DNA of 64,000 nt from Limnanthes douglasii subsp. nivea (Eukaryota; Streptophyta; Magnoliopsida; Brassicales; Limnanthaceae), in NCBI GenBank assembly GCA_036936605.1, contig JAUPFV010000005.1, positions 129,497,302 through 129,561,301 of the forward strand, read 5' to 3'. Numbering within the stretch: position 1 is the stretch's first letter; every line of letters starts with the position of its first letter. The translations under genes were made by a program, and so were the position numbers. The notes under the pieces are model-generated. The model was not told the DNA's origin and made no database searches. It saw only the letters and a list, made by a program, of their open reading frames with translations. Below, piece by piece: positions 33,683 through 48,032 of the stretch.

Positions 33683-35960
33683 TTCGCTGCCAATATGTAT
33701 CCGGAAAACCATTTGGGGGAAGAGTCTGATCCCGAAAGTCAAGATGTGGACTACTCTAATATGTCACCACTGTTTGGAAGCAAGGATGAAGACACAAATA
33801 TGCCGATGACGTCTACAAGCAAGGATAAATATCATAATACACTGCCGCCGTCTGGGAGCGAGGATGACTATCCTAGAGAAGATTATGACCAAAAAAAAGA
33901 TAACGGGAGCAATGATGAAAATAATGAAGACTATAATCGAAGAAAATGTAACATAATATTTATTAGAGGAGTTAGCAGAAGAGGAAACACAGTTGGAGGT
34001 AGTATCGAAGGGAAGTAGTACTAGAGGAGGACTTACCCGAAGCCGATGACATACCTGATAAGCATTTCCCAGAGCACTGCTACCCAGATTACATATTCAG
34101 AGATGAGCACCCTGTCATACCCGGGTTAGGTGCCAATGTGTATGCGATAAACCATTAGGGGGAAAAGCCTAATCCATAATTTTAAGAGGTTGAGTACACT
34201 AATATACCCAAAGATGACCACCCTATCAGACCCGGGTTCGCTGCCAATTTGAATCCGAGAAACCACTAAGGGGAAGAGCCTGTTCTGGAAAGTTAAGAGG
34301 TTGACCACACTAATATGCCGCCACCGTTTAGGATCGAGGATGACCTAATATGTCGTTTTCGTCTGGGAGCAAGGATGACTACAAAAATACGCTTTCGCCA
34401 CTTGGGAATGAGGATGACGACCCTGTAGAAGACTATGACCGAAGAAAAGGTAACATCAGACACAATGAAAATGAGGAAAAATATGACCAAAAAAAAGGTA
34501 ACATAATATTTACTATATAACGAAACTGAAGAAGAAACACAGTTGGAGGTAGTACCAAATGAGGTAGCACCGGACGAGGTAGTATTGGAGGAAGACTTAT
34601 ACAGAACAATGATATAACCGATTAGAAATTCCTGGAGCATCACTACCCAGATTACATACCCTAAGATGAGCACCCTATCATACTCGGGTTTGTTGCCAAT
34701 GTGTATCTTGAAAACCACTAGGGGAAGAGCGTGATCTGGAAAGTCAAGAGATTGACTACACTAATACGCCCGCACCATCTGGAAGCGCAGGTGACTACCA
34801 TAATACGTCGTTGCGGGCTAGGATCGAGGATAAATACCCTAATACATTGTTTCCCCCTCGAAGCGAGGATGACTACCCTATAGAAGACTACTACTGAAGA
34901 AAATATAACAGGAGAGACGATGAAAATGACATACGCGAAGTACCAGATGAGGACTTACCCGAACCTAATGACATAAGCGACCAACACTTCGTAAAGCACC
35001 ACTACTTAGATTACATGCCCGAAGGCGAGCACCACATCGTACCCGGGTTCGCAGCCAATTTGTATCCGGAAAACCATTGGGAGAAAGAGCAACATCTGGA
35101 AAGTTAAGAGGTTGACTACGCTAACATACCACAAACATCTTTGAGCGAGGATGACTACCCTAATATATCATGTCGCCTGGAGCGAAGATGAAAATGAAGA
35201 AGACTATGACCGAAGAAAAGGTAATAGAATATTTACTAGTGGAGGTAGTAGTAGAAGAAACATAGTTGGAGCCAGTACCTGAGGAGGACTTACCGGAACC
35301 CGATGACATAGCCGGTCAGCAATCTCAGAGGACCACTACCCGAATTACATATCGGAAGACGAGTACCCTATCTTACCCGGATTCGCTACCAATGTGTACC
35401 CGAAAAACTAGTAAGGGGAAGAGCCTGATGCGAAAAGTCAAGAGGTTGACTACGCTAATACAGCGCCACCGTCTGGGAGCGAGGATTACTACCATAATAC
35501 GTCGTTGTCATCTAGGAGCGGGGATGCCTACCCTAATATGTTGTCATCGCCTGGGAGCGAGGATGACTATACTAGAGAAGACTAAACAATAGGGAATAAG
35601 TAAATGAAAAAGACTATGATCGAAGAAAATGTAATATAATATTTACTATAGGAGGTAGTAAAAGAAAAAACACAGTCGGAGGTAGTACCGTCGGAGGTAG
35701 TACCAGAGGAGCTAGTACCGGATGAGGACTCACCTGAACTCGATGACATATCCGATCAGCATTTGTTGCAGCACCATAGCCCGGATTACATACCCGAAGA
35801 CAAGCACCGTTTATGAGCGTGGATGATTACCCTCATACGCCGCGGTCGTCTAAAAGCGAGGATGACTACCCTGGAAAAGACAACGACCGTAGACATGGTA
35901 ATAAGAACGACGATGAAAATAAAGAAAACTATGACCGAAAAAGGTAATAGGAGCACCGCT
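33678..35960 (+). repeat. DDYP tandem repeat, forward block 6
   Basis: About five forward units. The first (33695-34018) has one of the best preserved acidic frames. It reads MYPENHLGEESDPESQ and continues through four SGSEDDYP-like sub-repeats to NEDYNRRKC, with a Leu codon where most units have a TAG stop. A shortened unit lies at about 34190-34290. Confidence 0.92.
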
Positions 35961-36463
35961 TACAAATCATATTTCATAAATTAATAAAAATTTCTTTTAT
36001 CTAATTAGAAAACTGCAAATTCTAATATTTACTATGCATTTCAAAAATACATCAAAGGTACGACATTAACAAAAATATCTTAATTTAAATATGGGTTCAC
36101 ATTTATTTATTTTTATTTAAAAAAAAAACTCGTGTTACGTTTTTTTTTAAAATGTACTAATATAAATAAATTGTAATTTAAATATGTTTGATAAATTTAT
36201 TAATGAATAATAAAATATACTACTTTAAATGCATTTTACGGTACTATATTAGTTTTTCCTGTCATTAGTACAATATTTATGAACACTCTCTATTTACTTT
36301 TTTATTTTTTTTGTTTTTCCTTTTCATAGTCTCATTCAATATAATCAAAATCAAGTCCTTTGTTTGGTGTACTATCTGTGAGGTATATGTTCATACTCGC
36401 CCCAGAAAATATTACAACCAATAACACCCACACATAGATTATACCGGGGCATAAAAAACATAG
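35961..36463. repeat. AT-rich spacer, copy 1
   Basis: About 0.5 kb of very AT-rich sequence replaces repeat units. Parts recur at 43171-43344 ('aaaaatatcttaatttatat', 'cacatttatttatttttat', 'cattagtacaatattt', 'gattataccgg'). Parts also recur, inverted, at 49690-50065. Both forward copies end in 'gattataccgg' just before the DDYP repeat resumes. No open frame or terminal repeats are visible. Confidence 0.75.
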
Positions 36464-39400
36464 TGAGAGGAGGAGGTAGTAGAAAATGAAACACAATCAG
36501 AGGTATTACCACTGGAGGACTTACATAAACCCAATGACATACCCCATCAACACTTCCATGAGCACCACTACCTGAATTACATACCCGAAGACGAGCACAT
36601 TGTCGTACCTAGGTTCGCTGACAATGTGGACTCGGAAAACAACTAGGGGGAAGAGCCTTATATAGGAAGTCAAAAAGTTGACAACGCTAATACTCCGCCA
36701 TCGTCTCAGAGACAGGATGACTACCCTAATACTCCAATGATGTCTGGGAGGAAGGATGACTACCCTAATAAGGTGCCACCAGTTGGGAGTGAAGATGACT
36801 ACCTTGGAGAAGACTATAAAAGAAGAAAATGTAACTGGAACGAACATGAAAATGACGAAGACTATGACTGGAAAAAATGTGCATAATATTTACTAGAGGA
36901 GGTAGTAGAATAAGAAATACAATCGGTGGTAGTACCAGAGGAGGACTTACCCGATCTGCACTTCTTGGAGCACCACTAACCAGATTACATATCCGAAGAC
37001 GGGCACTTTATCATACTCGGGTTTACTACCAATGTGTATCCAGAACACCACTGGGAGAACAAGCATGATCCGGAAAGTCAAGAGGTTGACTCGCTAATAC
37101 ACCACCACCGTCTGACAGCGATGATGACTACCTTAATACGTCGCTGCCGTATGAGAGCAAGGATGACTATTTTAATATGTATTTTAGAAAATATAACAAG
37201 AATGACGATGAAAATGAAGAAGACTATAACAAAAAAGGTAACATAATATTTACTAGACGAGGTGGTAGAAGAAGAAACACGCTGAGAGGTAGAACCGCAT
37301 GAGGTAGTACCGGAGGAGGACTTACTCGAACCGATGGCATACTCGTTTATCACTTCCTGGAGAACCACTACCCGGATTACATAACCAAAAACGAGCACGC
37401 TATCGTACCGGGGTTCGCTGCCAAGGGGGAAGAATTTTATCCAGAAAGCCAAGAGGTTGACTATGCTAATACGGTGACACCGTCTGGGAGCGAGGATGAC
37501 TACCTTAATACATCACTGCAATCTAGGAGCGAAGATGGCTACTCTAATACACTGCCACTACCTGGGAGGGAGGATGACTACCCTTGACAAGACTATAAAC
37601 AAAGCAAATATAATAGGAGTGACGTTGAAAATGAAGAATACTATGACTGAAGAAAATGTAACATAATATATACTATTGGAGGGAGTAGAACAAGAAACAT
37701 AGTCAGTGATAGTACCGGAGGAGGTAGTATGTGAGGAAGACTTATCTGAACCCGATGACATACCCGATCTAAACTTCGTGGAGCACCACTACCCGGATTA
37801 CATACCCGAAGATGAGCACCGTATCGTACCAGGGTTTGCTACCAATGTGTATCCGGAAAACCACTAGAGAGAAGATCAAGATCCAAAAAGTCAAGAGGTT
37901 GACTATACTAATATATCGTCACTGTCTTGGAGCAAGGATGACTAGCGTCATATGCCGGTACCGTTTGGGAGCGAGGATCACTACCCTAATACGCTGCCGC
38001 CGTCTGAGAGCGAGAATGAATACCCTTCAAAAGACTATGAATGAAGAAAAAGTAAGAGGAACGACGATGAAAATGAATAAAACTATGACTAAAGCAAAAT
38101 GTAACATAATATTTACTATAGGAGGTAGTAGAAGAACAAACACAGTTGGAGGTAGTACCAGAGGAGAACTAACCAGAACCAAATTATAAGAGGAGGTAGT
38201 AGAAGAAGAAACACCGTCGGAGGTAGTACCGGAGGACGTAGTACCGGAGGAGAACTTACCCAATCAACACTTCCAGGACCACCGTTACCTAGATTCCATA
38301 CCCAAAACACGCACACTATCGTTCCCGAATCAGATTACCTACCCGATCAGAACTTTTTGGAGTACCACTATCCGGATTACATACCTAAATATAAGCACCC
38401 TATCGTAACCGGGTTGGCTACCAATGTGTATCCGAAAAACCACTAGGAGGAAGAGACTGATCCAGAAATTCAAGAGGTTGACTATGCTAATATGCCGCCA
38501 CCGTCTGGGAGCGAGTATGACTACCCTAATACGCCACTGTCGTCTGGGAGCGAGGATGACTACCCTAATACGCTACAGCCGCTGGAGAGCGAGGATGACT
38601 ACCCTTGATAAGACTATGACCAAAGAAAAGGTAATAGGAGCGACGGTGCAAATGAAAAATACTGTGACTCAAGAAATTGTAACATAATATTACGAGATGA
38701 GGTAGTAGAAGACGAAATGCAGTCAGAGGTAGTATTGGAGGAGATACTACCAAATGAGCATCTTCCTGAACCCGATGATAGACTCGATTAGCACTTCTCA
38801 GAGAACCACTATCCGAAGTACAAACCTAAAGACGAGCAACCTATCGTACCCGGGTTGGCTACCAATGTTCATCTGGAAAACCACTAAAGGGAAGAGCCTG
38901 ATCTAGAGAGTCAAGAGGTTGACTACCCTAATACGCCACTACCGTATGGGAGTGATAATGACAACCCTAATACATTCCCGCCGCTTGAGAGCGAGGATGA
39001 CTACCCTGCAACAGACTACGACTAAGGAAAAGGTAATAGGAGCGACAATGAAATTGAAGAAAACTATGGAAAAAGAAAATGTTACATAATATTTACTAGA
39101 TGAGGTGGTGGAAGAAGAAACACATTCGAAGGTAGTACCATACGAGGACTTACCCGAACCAATGACATACCCAATCAACACTTCTCGTAGCACCACTACC
39201 CAGATTACATACCCGAAGACCAGCACACTATCGTACCCAGGTTCACTGACAATGTGTATCCAGAAAACCACTACGGAAAAGAGCCAGATCTAGAAAGTCA
39301 AAAGGTTAACTACGCTAAAACGCCTCCACCGTTTGGGAGCAAGGATGACTATCCTAATATGGCGTTGCCGTATGGGAGCGAGGATGACTACTTTAATACA

Positions 39401-42400
39401 ATGTCATCCTCTGGGAGTGAGGATGACTACCCTAGAGAAAACTATGACCAAAGAAAAGGTAACACCAGCGATGACGCAAATGAGGAAAACTATGAAAGAA
39501 GAAAATTAACATAACATTTACTATCAGAGGTAGTAGAAGAAGAAACACAATCGGAGGTAGTATCGGAGGAGGACCTACTCGAACCCGATGACATACTCGA
39601 TCAACACTTCGCAATATAGCAATATTCAGATTACATACCTAAAGACGAGCACCCTATCGTACCCAGGTTGACTACCAATGTATATTCGGAAAACCACTAC
39701 AAGGAAGAGCCTGATGCAAAAACTCAAGAGGTTGACTATACTAATATGCCGCCACCGACTAGGAGGGAATGACTACCCTAATACGCACTGCCGTCTGAGA
39801 GCGAGGATGAATGCCGTAATACGTTGCCACTGCCTGGGAGTGAGGATGGCTACTCTGTATAATATTACTACCGAACAAAAGGTAATATGAGCGACGATGA
39901 AAATGAAGAAAACTATGACCAAAGAAAAGGTAACATATTATTTACTAGATGAGGTAGTAGAGGAAAATATACAGTCGAAAGTAGTACTAGAGGAGGACAT
40001 ACCCGAACCTATGACATACCCGATGAGCACTTCCCGGAGCACCACTACCGGGATTACATACCCGAAGACGAGCACCCTATCGTACCCGGGTTCGCTGTCA
40101 ATGTGTATGCGGAAACCATTGGGGGAAAGAGACAGATCCAGAAATTCAAGAAGTTGACTACGCTAATACGCCACCACCGTCTGGAAGCAAGGATGATTAT
40201 TCCAATACGGCGCTGCCATATGGGAGCGAGGATGATTACTCTAATACGATATCGTCCTCTAGGAGCGAATATGACTACCATATAGAAGACTTTGACCGAA
40301 GAAAAGGTAACAGGAGCGACAACGCAAATGAAAAAGACTATGACTGAAGAAAACGTAATATAATATTTACTAGAGGAGGTAGTAGAAGAGGATACACAGT
40401 TGGAGGTAGTACCGGAGGAGATAGTATTGGTAGAGGACCTAACCGAACCCGATGACATACCTGATCAACACTTCACGCAGTACCACTATCCGGATTCCAT
40501 ACCTAAAGACGAGTTCCCTATCGTACCCAGGTTAATTACCAATGTGTATCATAAAAACCACTAGGCGGAAGAGCCTGATCTAGAAAGTTAAGAGGTTAAC
40601 TACGTTAATATACCGCTACCGTCTCGCAGCGAGGATGACTATCCTAATACACCGCTGTCATATGGGAGCGATGATGACTACCCTAATATGTTGCCACCTC
40701 CTAAGAGTGAGGAAGACTACCCTACAAAAGACTATGATCAAAGAAAAGATTACATGGGCGATGATGAAATTGAAGAAGACTATGAAGAAAACATAACATA
40801 ATATTTACTATATGAGGTAGTAGAAGAAGAAACACAAGCAGATGTAGTACTGGAGGACGAGTTACCCGAACCGATGACATACCCGATCAACACTTCCCGG
40901 AGCACCACTACCTGGATTATATATCCGAAGATGAGCACCCTATCGTACATGGGTTCGCTGCCAATGTGTACCCGGAAACCCAAGGGGCGAAATAGCCTTA
41001 TTTAGAAAGATAAGAGTTTGACTACACTAATACGTCGCCACAGTCTACGAACGATGATGAAGTACCCTTATATGTCACTATCGTATGAGAGTAAGGATGA
41101 CTACGTTAATACACTTCCAACACCTGAAACAATGATGACTACCCTAGAGAAGACTATGACCGAAGAAACGGTATGATGAGCGATGATGAAAATGAAGAAG
41201 ACTATGAACGCAAAAAAATTCACATGATATTTAATAGAGGAGGTAGTAGAAGAAGAAATACAGTCGGAGGTAGTATCAGAGGAGGACTTACCCAAAATCG
41301 ATGACATACCCGATCAGCACTTCCCGGAGTACCATTACTAGGATTACATACCCGAAGACGAGCAGCCTATCAAACCCGGGTTCGCTGCAAATGTGTATCT
41401 GGAAAACCACTAGGAGCAAGAGCTTGATCCGGAAAGTGAGGAGGTTGACTACGCTAATATGTCGTCACGATCTGGGTACGAGGATGACTACCCTAATTAG
41501 CTGATGCTTTCAGAGAGCAAGGATGACTTCCCTAATATGCGTTCGTCGCCTGGTAGCGAGGATGACTACCCTATAGAAGACCATGACCAAAGAAAAGTTA
41601 ACAGGAATGACGATGAAAATAAAAAAGACTATGACCAAGGAAAATGTAGCATAATTTTTGCTAGAGGAGGTAGTGGATGAAGAAACAAAGTTGGAGGTAG
41701 TTCTGGAGGAGGTTGTATCGGAGGAGGTAGGACCAGAGGAGGACTTACCCGAACTGATGACATACCCGATCAGCATTTCTCGGAGCACCACTACCCGAAT
41801 TATATACTCGAAGATGACCACCCTATCGTAACCATGTTCGTTGCCAATGTGTATCTAAAAAACTGTTAGGAGGAAGAGCCTCATCTAGAAAGTCAAAAGG
41901 TTGACTATGCTAATACACCACCACTGCCTGGGAGCGAAGACCCTAATACGGTGTCACCGCCTAAGAGCAAGGATGATTACCCTAGAGAAGACTATGCTCG
42001 TAGAAAAGGTAACATGAACAACAATGCAAATGATGAAGACTATGACTGAAGAAAACGTAATATAATATTTTGTAGAGGTAGTAGAAGAAGAAACACAGAC
42101 GGTGGTAGTACCGGAAGAGGTAATATCGGAGTAGGACTTACTCGAGCCTTATGACATATACGATCAACACTTCCCGGAACACCACTATCTGGATTACATA
42201 TCTGAAGATAAGCACCCTAAAACGCCATTACCATTTGGGAGCGAGGAGAACTAAGCTAATACGCTGCCGTCGCCTTGGAGTGAGGATAACCAACCTGGAG
42301 AAGACTATGATCGAAGAAAAGGTAACCAGAACGATGATGAAAACAAAGAAGAGTATAACCGAAGAAAAGGTAGCATAATATTTACTATAGGAGGTAGTAG

Positions 42401-43170
42401 AAGAATTAATACTGTCAGAGATAGTACTAGATTAGGTAGTACCGAAGGGGGTGGTACCGGAGGAGGTAGTATCAGAGGAGGACTTACCCGAATAATTCTA
42501 GAAGTACCACGACCCATATTGCATACCTGAAGACGAGCACCCTATCATACCCGGGTTTGCTGCCAATGTGCATCCGGACAACCAATAGGTTTGTTACAAT
42601 AATATGCCGCCACCGTCTAGGAGCGAGGATGAATACCCTAATACGTCGTTGCCGTCTGGGAGTAAGGATGATTACCCTAATACGCTTTCGCCCGCTAGGA
42701 GCAAGGATAACTACCCTAGAGAAGACTATTACCTTGGAAAAGGTAACAGGAGCGATGATGAAAATGAAATAAATTAAGACCGAAGAAAAGGTAACATAAT
42801 ATTTACCACAGGAGGTAATAAAAAAAGAAACACAGTCTGAGGTAGTACCGGAGGAGAACTTACCCAAACTAAATTACATACCCGAAGACGAGCACCCTAT
42901 CGTATCCAGGTTCGCTGCCAATTTGTATCAAGAAAACCACTAAGGAAAGTGCATGATCTAGAAAATCAATGGGCTGACTATTCTAATACGCCACCATCGT
43001 CTGATAGCAAAGACGACTATCCTAATATGTTGTTGTCATCTCGGAGCGAGTATGACTAACATAATATGATGTCGTCCTCTAAGAGAGAGGATAACTATCC
43101 TAGAGAAGAATATGACCGAAGAAAAGTTAATATGAGCGATGCTGCAAATGAGGAAGACTATGACTCAAGA
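36464..43170 (+). repeat. DDYP tandem repeat, forward block 7 (6.7 kb)
   Basis: About fifteen forward units. The string 'cgtaccc' (or its variant) of successive units starts at 39659, 40081, 40522, 40944, 41371 and 41827, giving unit lengths of 422, 441, 422, 427 and 456 bp. Length variation comes mainly from the number of 39-bp sub-repeats and of the 15-bp 'gtagtaccggaggag' sub-repeat. No unit is open from end to end in the acidic frame. Confidence 0.93.
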
Positions 43171-43344
43171 AAAATATCTTAATTTATATATGGTTTCACA
43201 TTTATTTATTTTTATGAATTAAATATATTTGATAAATATATTAATAAATACTAAAATTTACTACTTTAAATATATTTGGAAAATGTTATATATTAGTTTT
43301 TCTTTTCATTAGTACAATATTTCTAAACCTAATGATTATACCGG
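43171..43344. repeat. AT-rich spacer, copy 2 (internally deleted)
   Basis: Matches parts of 35961-36463 in the same order but is only about 170 bp long. It has the same right junction 'gattataccgg', followed here by 'agaagaaaaaacacag' of the DDYP repeat. Confidence 0.75.
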
Positions 43345-45758
43345 AGAAGAAAAAACACAGTCGGAGAAGGAGGTAGTAACAGAGGAGGACTTACCCGAAC
43401 CTAATGACATACCCATTCATCACTTTCAGGAGCACCACTACCTCAATTACATACCCCGACACCGTCTGGGAGCGAGGATGACGAGCCTAATACACCACTG
43501 TCGTCTATGAGGAAAGATGACTACCCTAATACGTTCCCGCCACTTGGGATCGATGATGACTACCTTGGAGAAGACTATGACCGAAGAAAAGTTAAGAGAA
43601 ATGACGATGAAAATGAAAAGACTATGACCGAAGAAAAGGTACCATACTATTTACTAGAGGAGGTAATAGAAGAAGAAACACAATCAAAGGTAGTACCGGA
43701 AGAGTTACCAGAACTCGATAAGATATCCCATCAGCACTTCTAGGAGCACCACTACCCGGATTACATACCCGAAGATGAGCACCTATCGTATTCGGGTTCC
43801 CTGCCAATATGTACGCGGAAAACCACTAACTGGAAGAGCCTCATCCAGAAAGTCAAGAGGTTAACTACAGTAGTATGGTGCTACAGTCTAGAAGCGATGA
43901 TGACTACCCTAGTACACCGGTGCCATTTGGGAGCGAGAATGACTACCCTAATACGCTACCGCCGCCTGGGAGCAAGGATGATAACCTTCCAGAATACTAT
44001 GACCAAATAAAATATAATATGAGCAACGATAAAAATGAATAAGACTATGATCGAAGAAAAAGTAACATAATATTAGTAGAGGATGTAGTAGAAGAATAAA
44101 CACAGTCGAAGATAGTACCAGAGGGGCTAGTATTAAAGGAGGACTTACTCGAACATGATGACATAGATGATCAACACTTTCTTGAGTTTTAGTACACGGA
44201 TTACATACCTAAAAACGAGTACCGATCATACCAGGGTTCGTTGTCATTGTTTATCTGGAAATCACTAGGGGGAAGAGCCTGGTCCATAAATTCAAGAAGT
44301 TTACTATTCTAATACGTCGATGTAGTCTGGGAGCGAGGCTGACTACCCTAATATGCTACTATAGTCTGAGACCGAGGATGACTACCCTAATACGTTGCAG
44401 CTGCCTAGGAGCGATGATGATTACTCTTGAGAGGACTATGTCCGAATAAAAGGTAACAGGAGCACCGATGAAAATAAAGCAGACTATGACAAAAAAAATG
44501 TAATATAATATTTACAAGAGGAGGTAGTAGAAGAAGAAACATAGTCGGAGGTAGTATCGGAGGAGGTAGTACTGGAGGAAGAGTAACCTGAACCCGTTGA
44601 CATACTTGATCTGCACTTCCCGGAGCACCACTACCCTGATTACATATCCGAATTCGAGCACCTTATCGTACCCGGTTTGCTGCCAATGTGTATCTGGAGA
44701 ACAATTTGGAGGAACAGTGTGATCTAAAAAGTCAAGAGGTTGATAACGTTAATACGCCGACACCATCTTGGAGTGAGGATGATACTCGGTTCGATACCCA
44801 AAAATGCGCACCCTATCTTACCTGGGTTCGTTGCCAATGTGTATCCGAAAAACCACTAGGGGGAAGATCCTGATCCGGTATGTCAAGAGGTTGACTATGC
44901 TAATATGCCGCCACGGTCTGGGAGCGAGGATGACTACCCTAATACACCACTACCGTTTGAGAGCAAGAATTACTACCGTACTATGACCAAAAAAGGTAAG
45001 AAAAGCGACAATGATAATAAAGAAGACTATGACAGAAGAAAAGGTAACATAATATTTACCAAAGGAGTTAGTCGAAGAAGAAACACAGTTTGAGGTAGTA
45101 TCGGAGGAGTTATCTGAACTCGTTGATATACTTGATCAGCACTTCCCGGAGCACCACTACCCGGATTAAATATCCAAAGTTAAGCACCGTATCGTACTCG
45201 GGTTCGCTGCCAATGTGTATCCATTAAACCATTGGGTGGAAGAGCCTGGTCCAAAAAGTCAAGAGGTTGACTATGCTACTACACCGCCATCGTGTGGGAG
45301 CGCGGATGACTACCCTAATATGCTTCCGTCTGGTAGCGATGATGACGACCCTAATACAATGTCGCCGCCTTAGAGCAAGGATGACTACCCTTAACAAGAT
45401 TGTGACCGAAGAAAAGATAATAGGAGTGACGATGAAAATGAAGACGAGTATAACCGAAGAAAAGATAATAGGAGTGACGATGAAAATGAAGACGAGTATA
45501 ACCGAAGAAAATATAAGATAATATTTACTAGAGGAGGTAGTAGAAGAAACACAGTCGGTGGTAGTACTAGATGAGGTATACATGAGGGGTTGGTACCGGA
45601 GGAGGTAGTACAGGAGGAGGACTTTTCTAAACATGACGATATACCTGATCACTACTTCTCGAAGTTCCATTACCTGGATTACATACCGGAAAACGAGCAC
45701 CCTATCATACGCGGATCGTTGCCAATGTTTATCTAGAAAATCACAAGAGGGAAGAGCC
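43345..45758 (+). repeat. DDYP tandem repeat, forward block 8
   Basis: About five forward units ending at 'cacaagagggaagagcc', where the 170-bp satellite begins without any spacer. It includes the clean 48-bp duplication at 45404-45499. Confidence 0.92.
45404..45499 (+). repeat. 48-bp tandem duplication (16 codons) in a DDYP unit
   Basis: 'accgaagaaaagataatagg' starts at 45405, 45453 and (partly) 45501, exactly 48 bp apart, with the copies nearly identical. This is the second sub-repeat of the unit, reading EDYDRRKGN + RSDDENE in the forward frame. It is freshly expanded here. Confidence 0.92.
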
Positions 45759-47614
45759 GAAGTTACGGACTTGCAAAGGTGATGGTAACAAAAACAAATC
45801 TAGAGTACCGTTTAATCTCCATAATTTATATTTTTCAACGTTAGTTAAAAAATACCAAAAAATTATTATCACGTAGATATCGAAAAATCTCATATGATTC
45901 TGAAATCTGAGGCCAAAGTTACAGACTTGCAAAAGTGATGGTAACAAAAACAAATCGTGAGTATCCGTTCATTTCCAAAAGTCATATTTTTCGACATTAG
46001 TTAAAAACAGAAACTTTACCATCACCTAGATATCAAAAAAGATAATGGTATTAAAAAAATCATATCATTCCGACATCTGAGATCAAAGTTACGGACTTGC
46101 AAAGCTAAAGGTAACAAAAGAAATCATGAGTTCATCTCCAGGATTCCTCTTTTTCGAGTTTAGTTAAAAATAACGAACCTTTACCATCACGTAGATATCG
46201 AATAATAACGTGGAATTAAGAAAATCAGATTATTTCGGCATCCAAAGCCAAAGCAACAGACTTGCAAAGCTGATCGCAAAAAAATAATATTTAGTACCAG
46301 TTCATGTCCAAAATTCTTATTTTTCGACATTATTAAAAAAATTAAGACTTTAACATCGAGTAGATAACAAGAAATACTATGAAATTAAAAACAAATAATA
46401 TAATTCTGACATCTGAAGCCAAAGTTACGGACTTGGAAAGGCAATAGTAACAGAAACAAATCGTGAGTACCGATTCATCTCGAGAATTCCTGTTTTCCAA
46501 TGTTTAATAAAACATATTAAAACTTTTTCATCCAAAAAATTAATACGAAATTAATAAAAAAAATCATATGATTCTGACATCTGACGCCAAAGTTACGTTC
46601 ATCTCCAAAAGTCTTATTTTTCAAAATTAGTTTAAAAATCTAAAACTTTAGCATCACGTGGATATCGATCAATAATTTTGATTTAAAAAAATCCGATGAT
46701 GTCGACATCTGAAACCGAAGTTAGAGATTTGCAATGGTGATGGCAAAAAAATCGTGAGTACCAGTTCATCTCCAGAATTCCTACATTAGTGAAAAAATAT
46801 TGAAACTTTAACATTAAGTAGATATCAAAATATATTGTGGAATGAAAAATAAATCATATGATTCCGACATCTGAGGCAAAAGTTACGGACTTGCAAAGGT
46901 GATGGTTACAATAACAAATCGTGAGTACCGATTCATCTCCAGAATTCCTATTTTTCAACATTAGTTAAAAATACAAAAACTTTACCATCACGTAGATATC
47001 GAAAAATTATGTAGAATTTTAAAAACTATATGATTGTGACATCTGAAGCCAAAGTTACAGAATTGCAAAAGTGATGGTAACAAAAACAAATCGTGAGTAT
47101 CGAATCGGTTCATCTCCAAGATTTCCTATTTTTCAACATTATTTAAAAATAACAAGAAAAATAATGTAGAATTAATAAAAAAAATCGTTAGTAGGTGTTC
47201 TTCTCTAAAAGTCCTATTTTTCGAAATTAGTTAAAAACCCCAAAATTTTACCATTACGTAGATATCGATAACTAATGTTGATTTAAAAAAAATCTAATGA
47301 TTCCGACATCCATTGTCAAAGTTTGGGACTTGCAAAGGTGATGGTAACAAAAACAAGTGTATCGGTTCATTTCCAAAAGTCATGTTTTTTTTCATTAATT
47401 AAAAATCTTGAAACTTTACCTTCACATCGATATAAAAAATAATAAGGAATAAATAAATATCGCATGATTCCGACATCCGAGATTAAAGTTTCGGACTTGT
47501 AATGGTGATGGTTCATCTCTAGAATTTCTATTTTTCGACATTAGTTAAAAAATACCAAATTTTTACTATTAGGTAGATATCGAAAAATATTATAGAATTA
47601 AAAAAAATCATATG

Positions 47615-47619
47615 ATTGC
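47615..47619. repeat. Target-site duplication (attgc), left
   Basis: 'attgc' precedes the TG at 47620 and is repeated at 48028-48032. Excision restores 'tatgattgcaacaactgaag', a normal satellite string. Confidence 0.88.
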
Positions 47620-48027
47620 TGGTGTGGTTTATTTTTGTCGGAGGGTAAGTTTGTAATTTTTGTTTAGAATTTTGTAGAGTTTTATGAGTATTTAATGTTT
47701 GGGTAGAATGTAGAGGGAGAATTAAGCTGCCTGGTTGTATTTAATTTTCATTACCCTCATTTAATGTTGGTGATTGTGTATTTATACCCTTATATTTGGG
47801 CCACATGGGCTTTCGGGTCGTGTTTAATGGACTCGGGTCGAGTTTGAGGACCCATTAGTTCTAAGTAGGGGAATATGCAACTTAGTCAAAAAGTGATTAG
47901 GTTTTAAGGACTTTAGTTCTGTTCGAACAGTTCAATGGATGATGGTGTCCGAACTGCTCCTGTCTGGTTAGGTGGACATTGTCTGAACTGACCCTGTCCG
48001 AGGTGGTGACTGAATCCGGACTCATCA
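47620..48027. mobile_element. Solo LTR, 408 bp, inside the 170-bp satellite
   Basis: Runs from TGGTGTGGTTTATTTTTG to CCGGACTCATCA with a 5-bp target duplication. It is visibly less AT-rich than the satellite and carries no coding sequence. A TATA-like 'gtatttatacc' lies at about 47778 on the plus strand, but orientation is not certain. It is unlike the other LTRs in the window. Confidence 0.85.
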
Positions 48028-48032
48028 ATTGC
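48028..48032. repeat. Target-site duplication (attgc), right
   Basis: Second copy of the target sequence at 47615-47619. Confidence 0.88.

Noticed and set aside
45500..45545. Short GT...AG segment ('gtaacataatatttactag' in typical units) whose removal would restore the acidic frame
   Set aside because: It is only 19 bp, far below any plausible plant intron, and any frame shift of the same size would have the same effect. More likely a coding break.
47680..48010. Possible gene fragment in the less AT-rich insert within the 170-bp satellite
   Set aside because: TG...CA ends and a 5-bp target duplication identify it as a solo LTR; no coding motif is visible.
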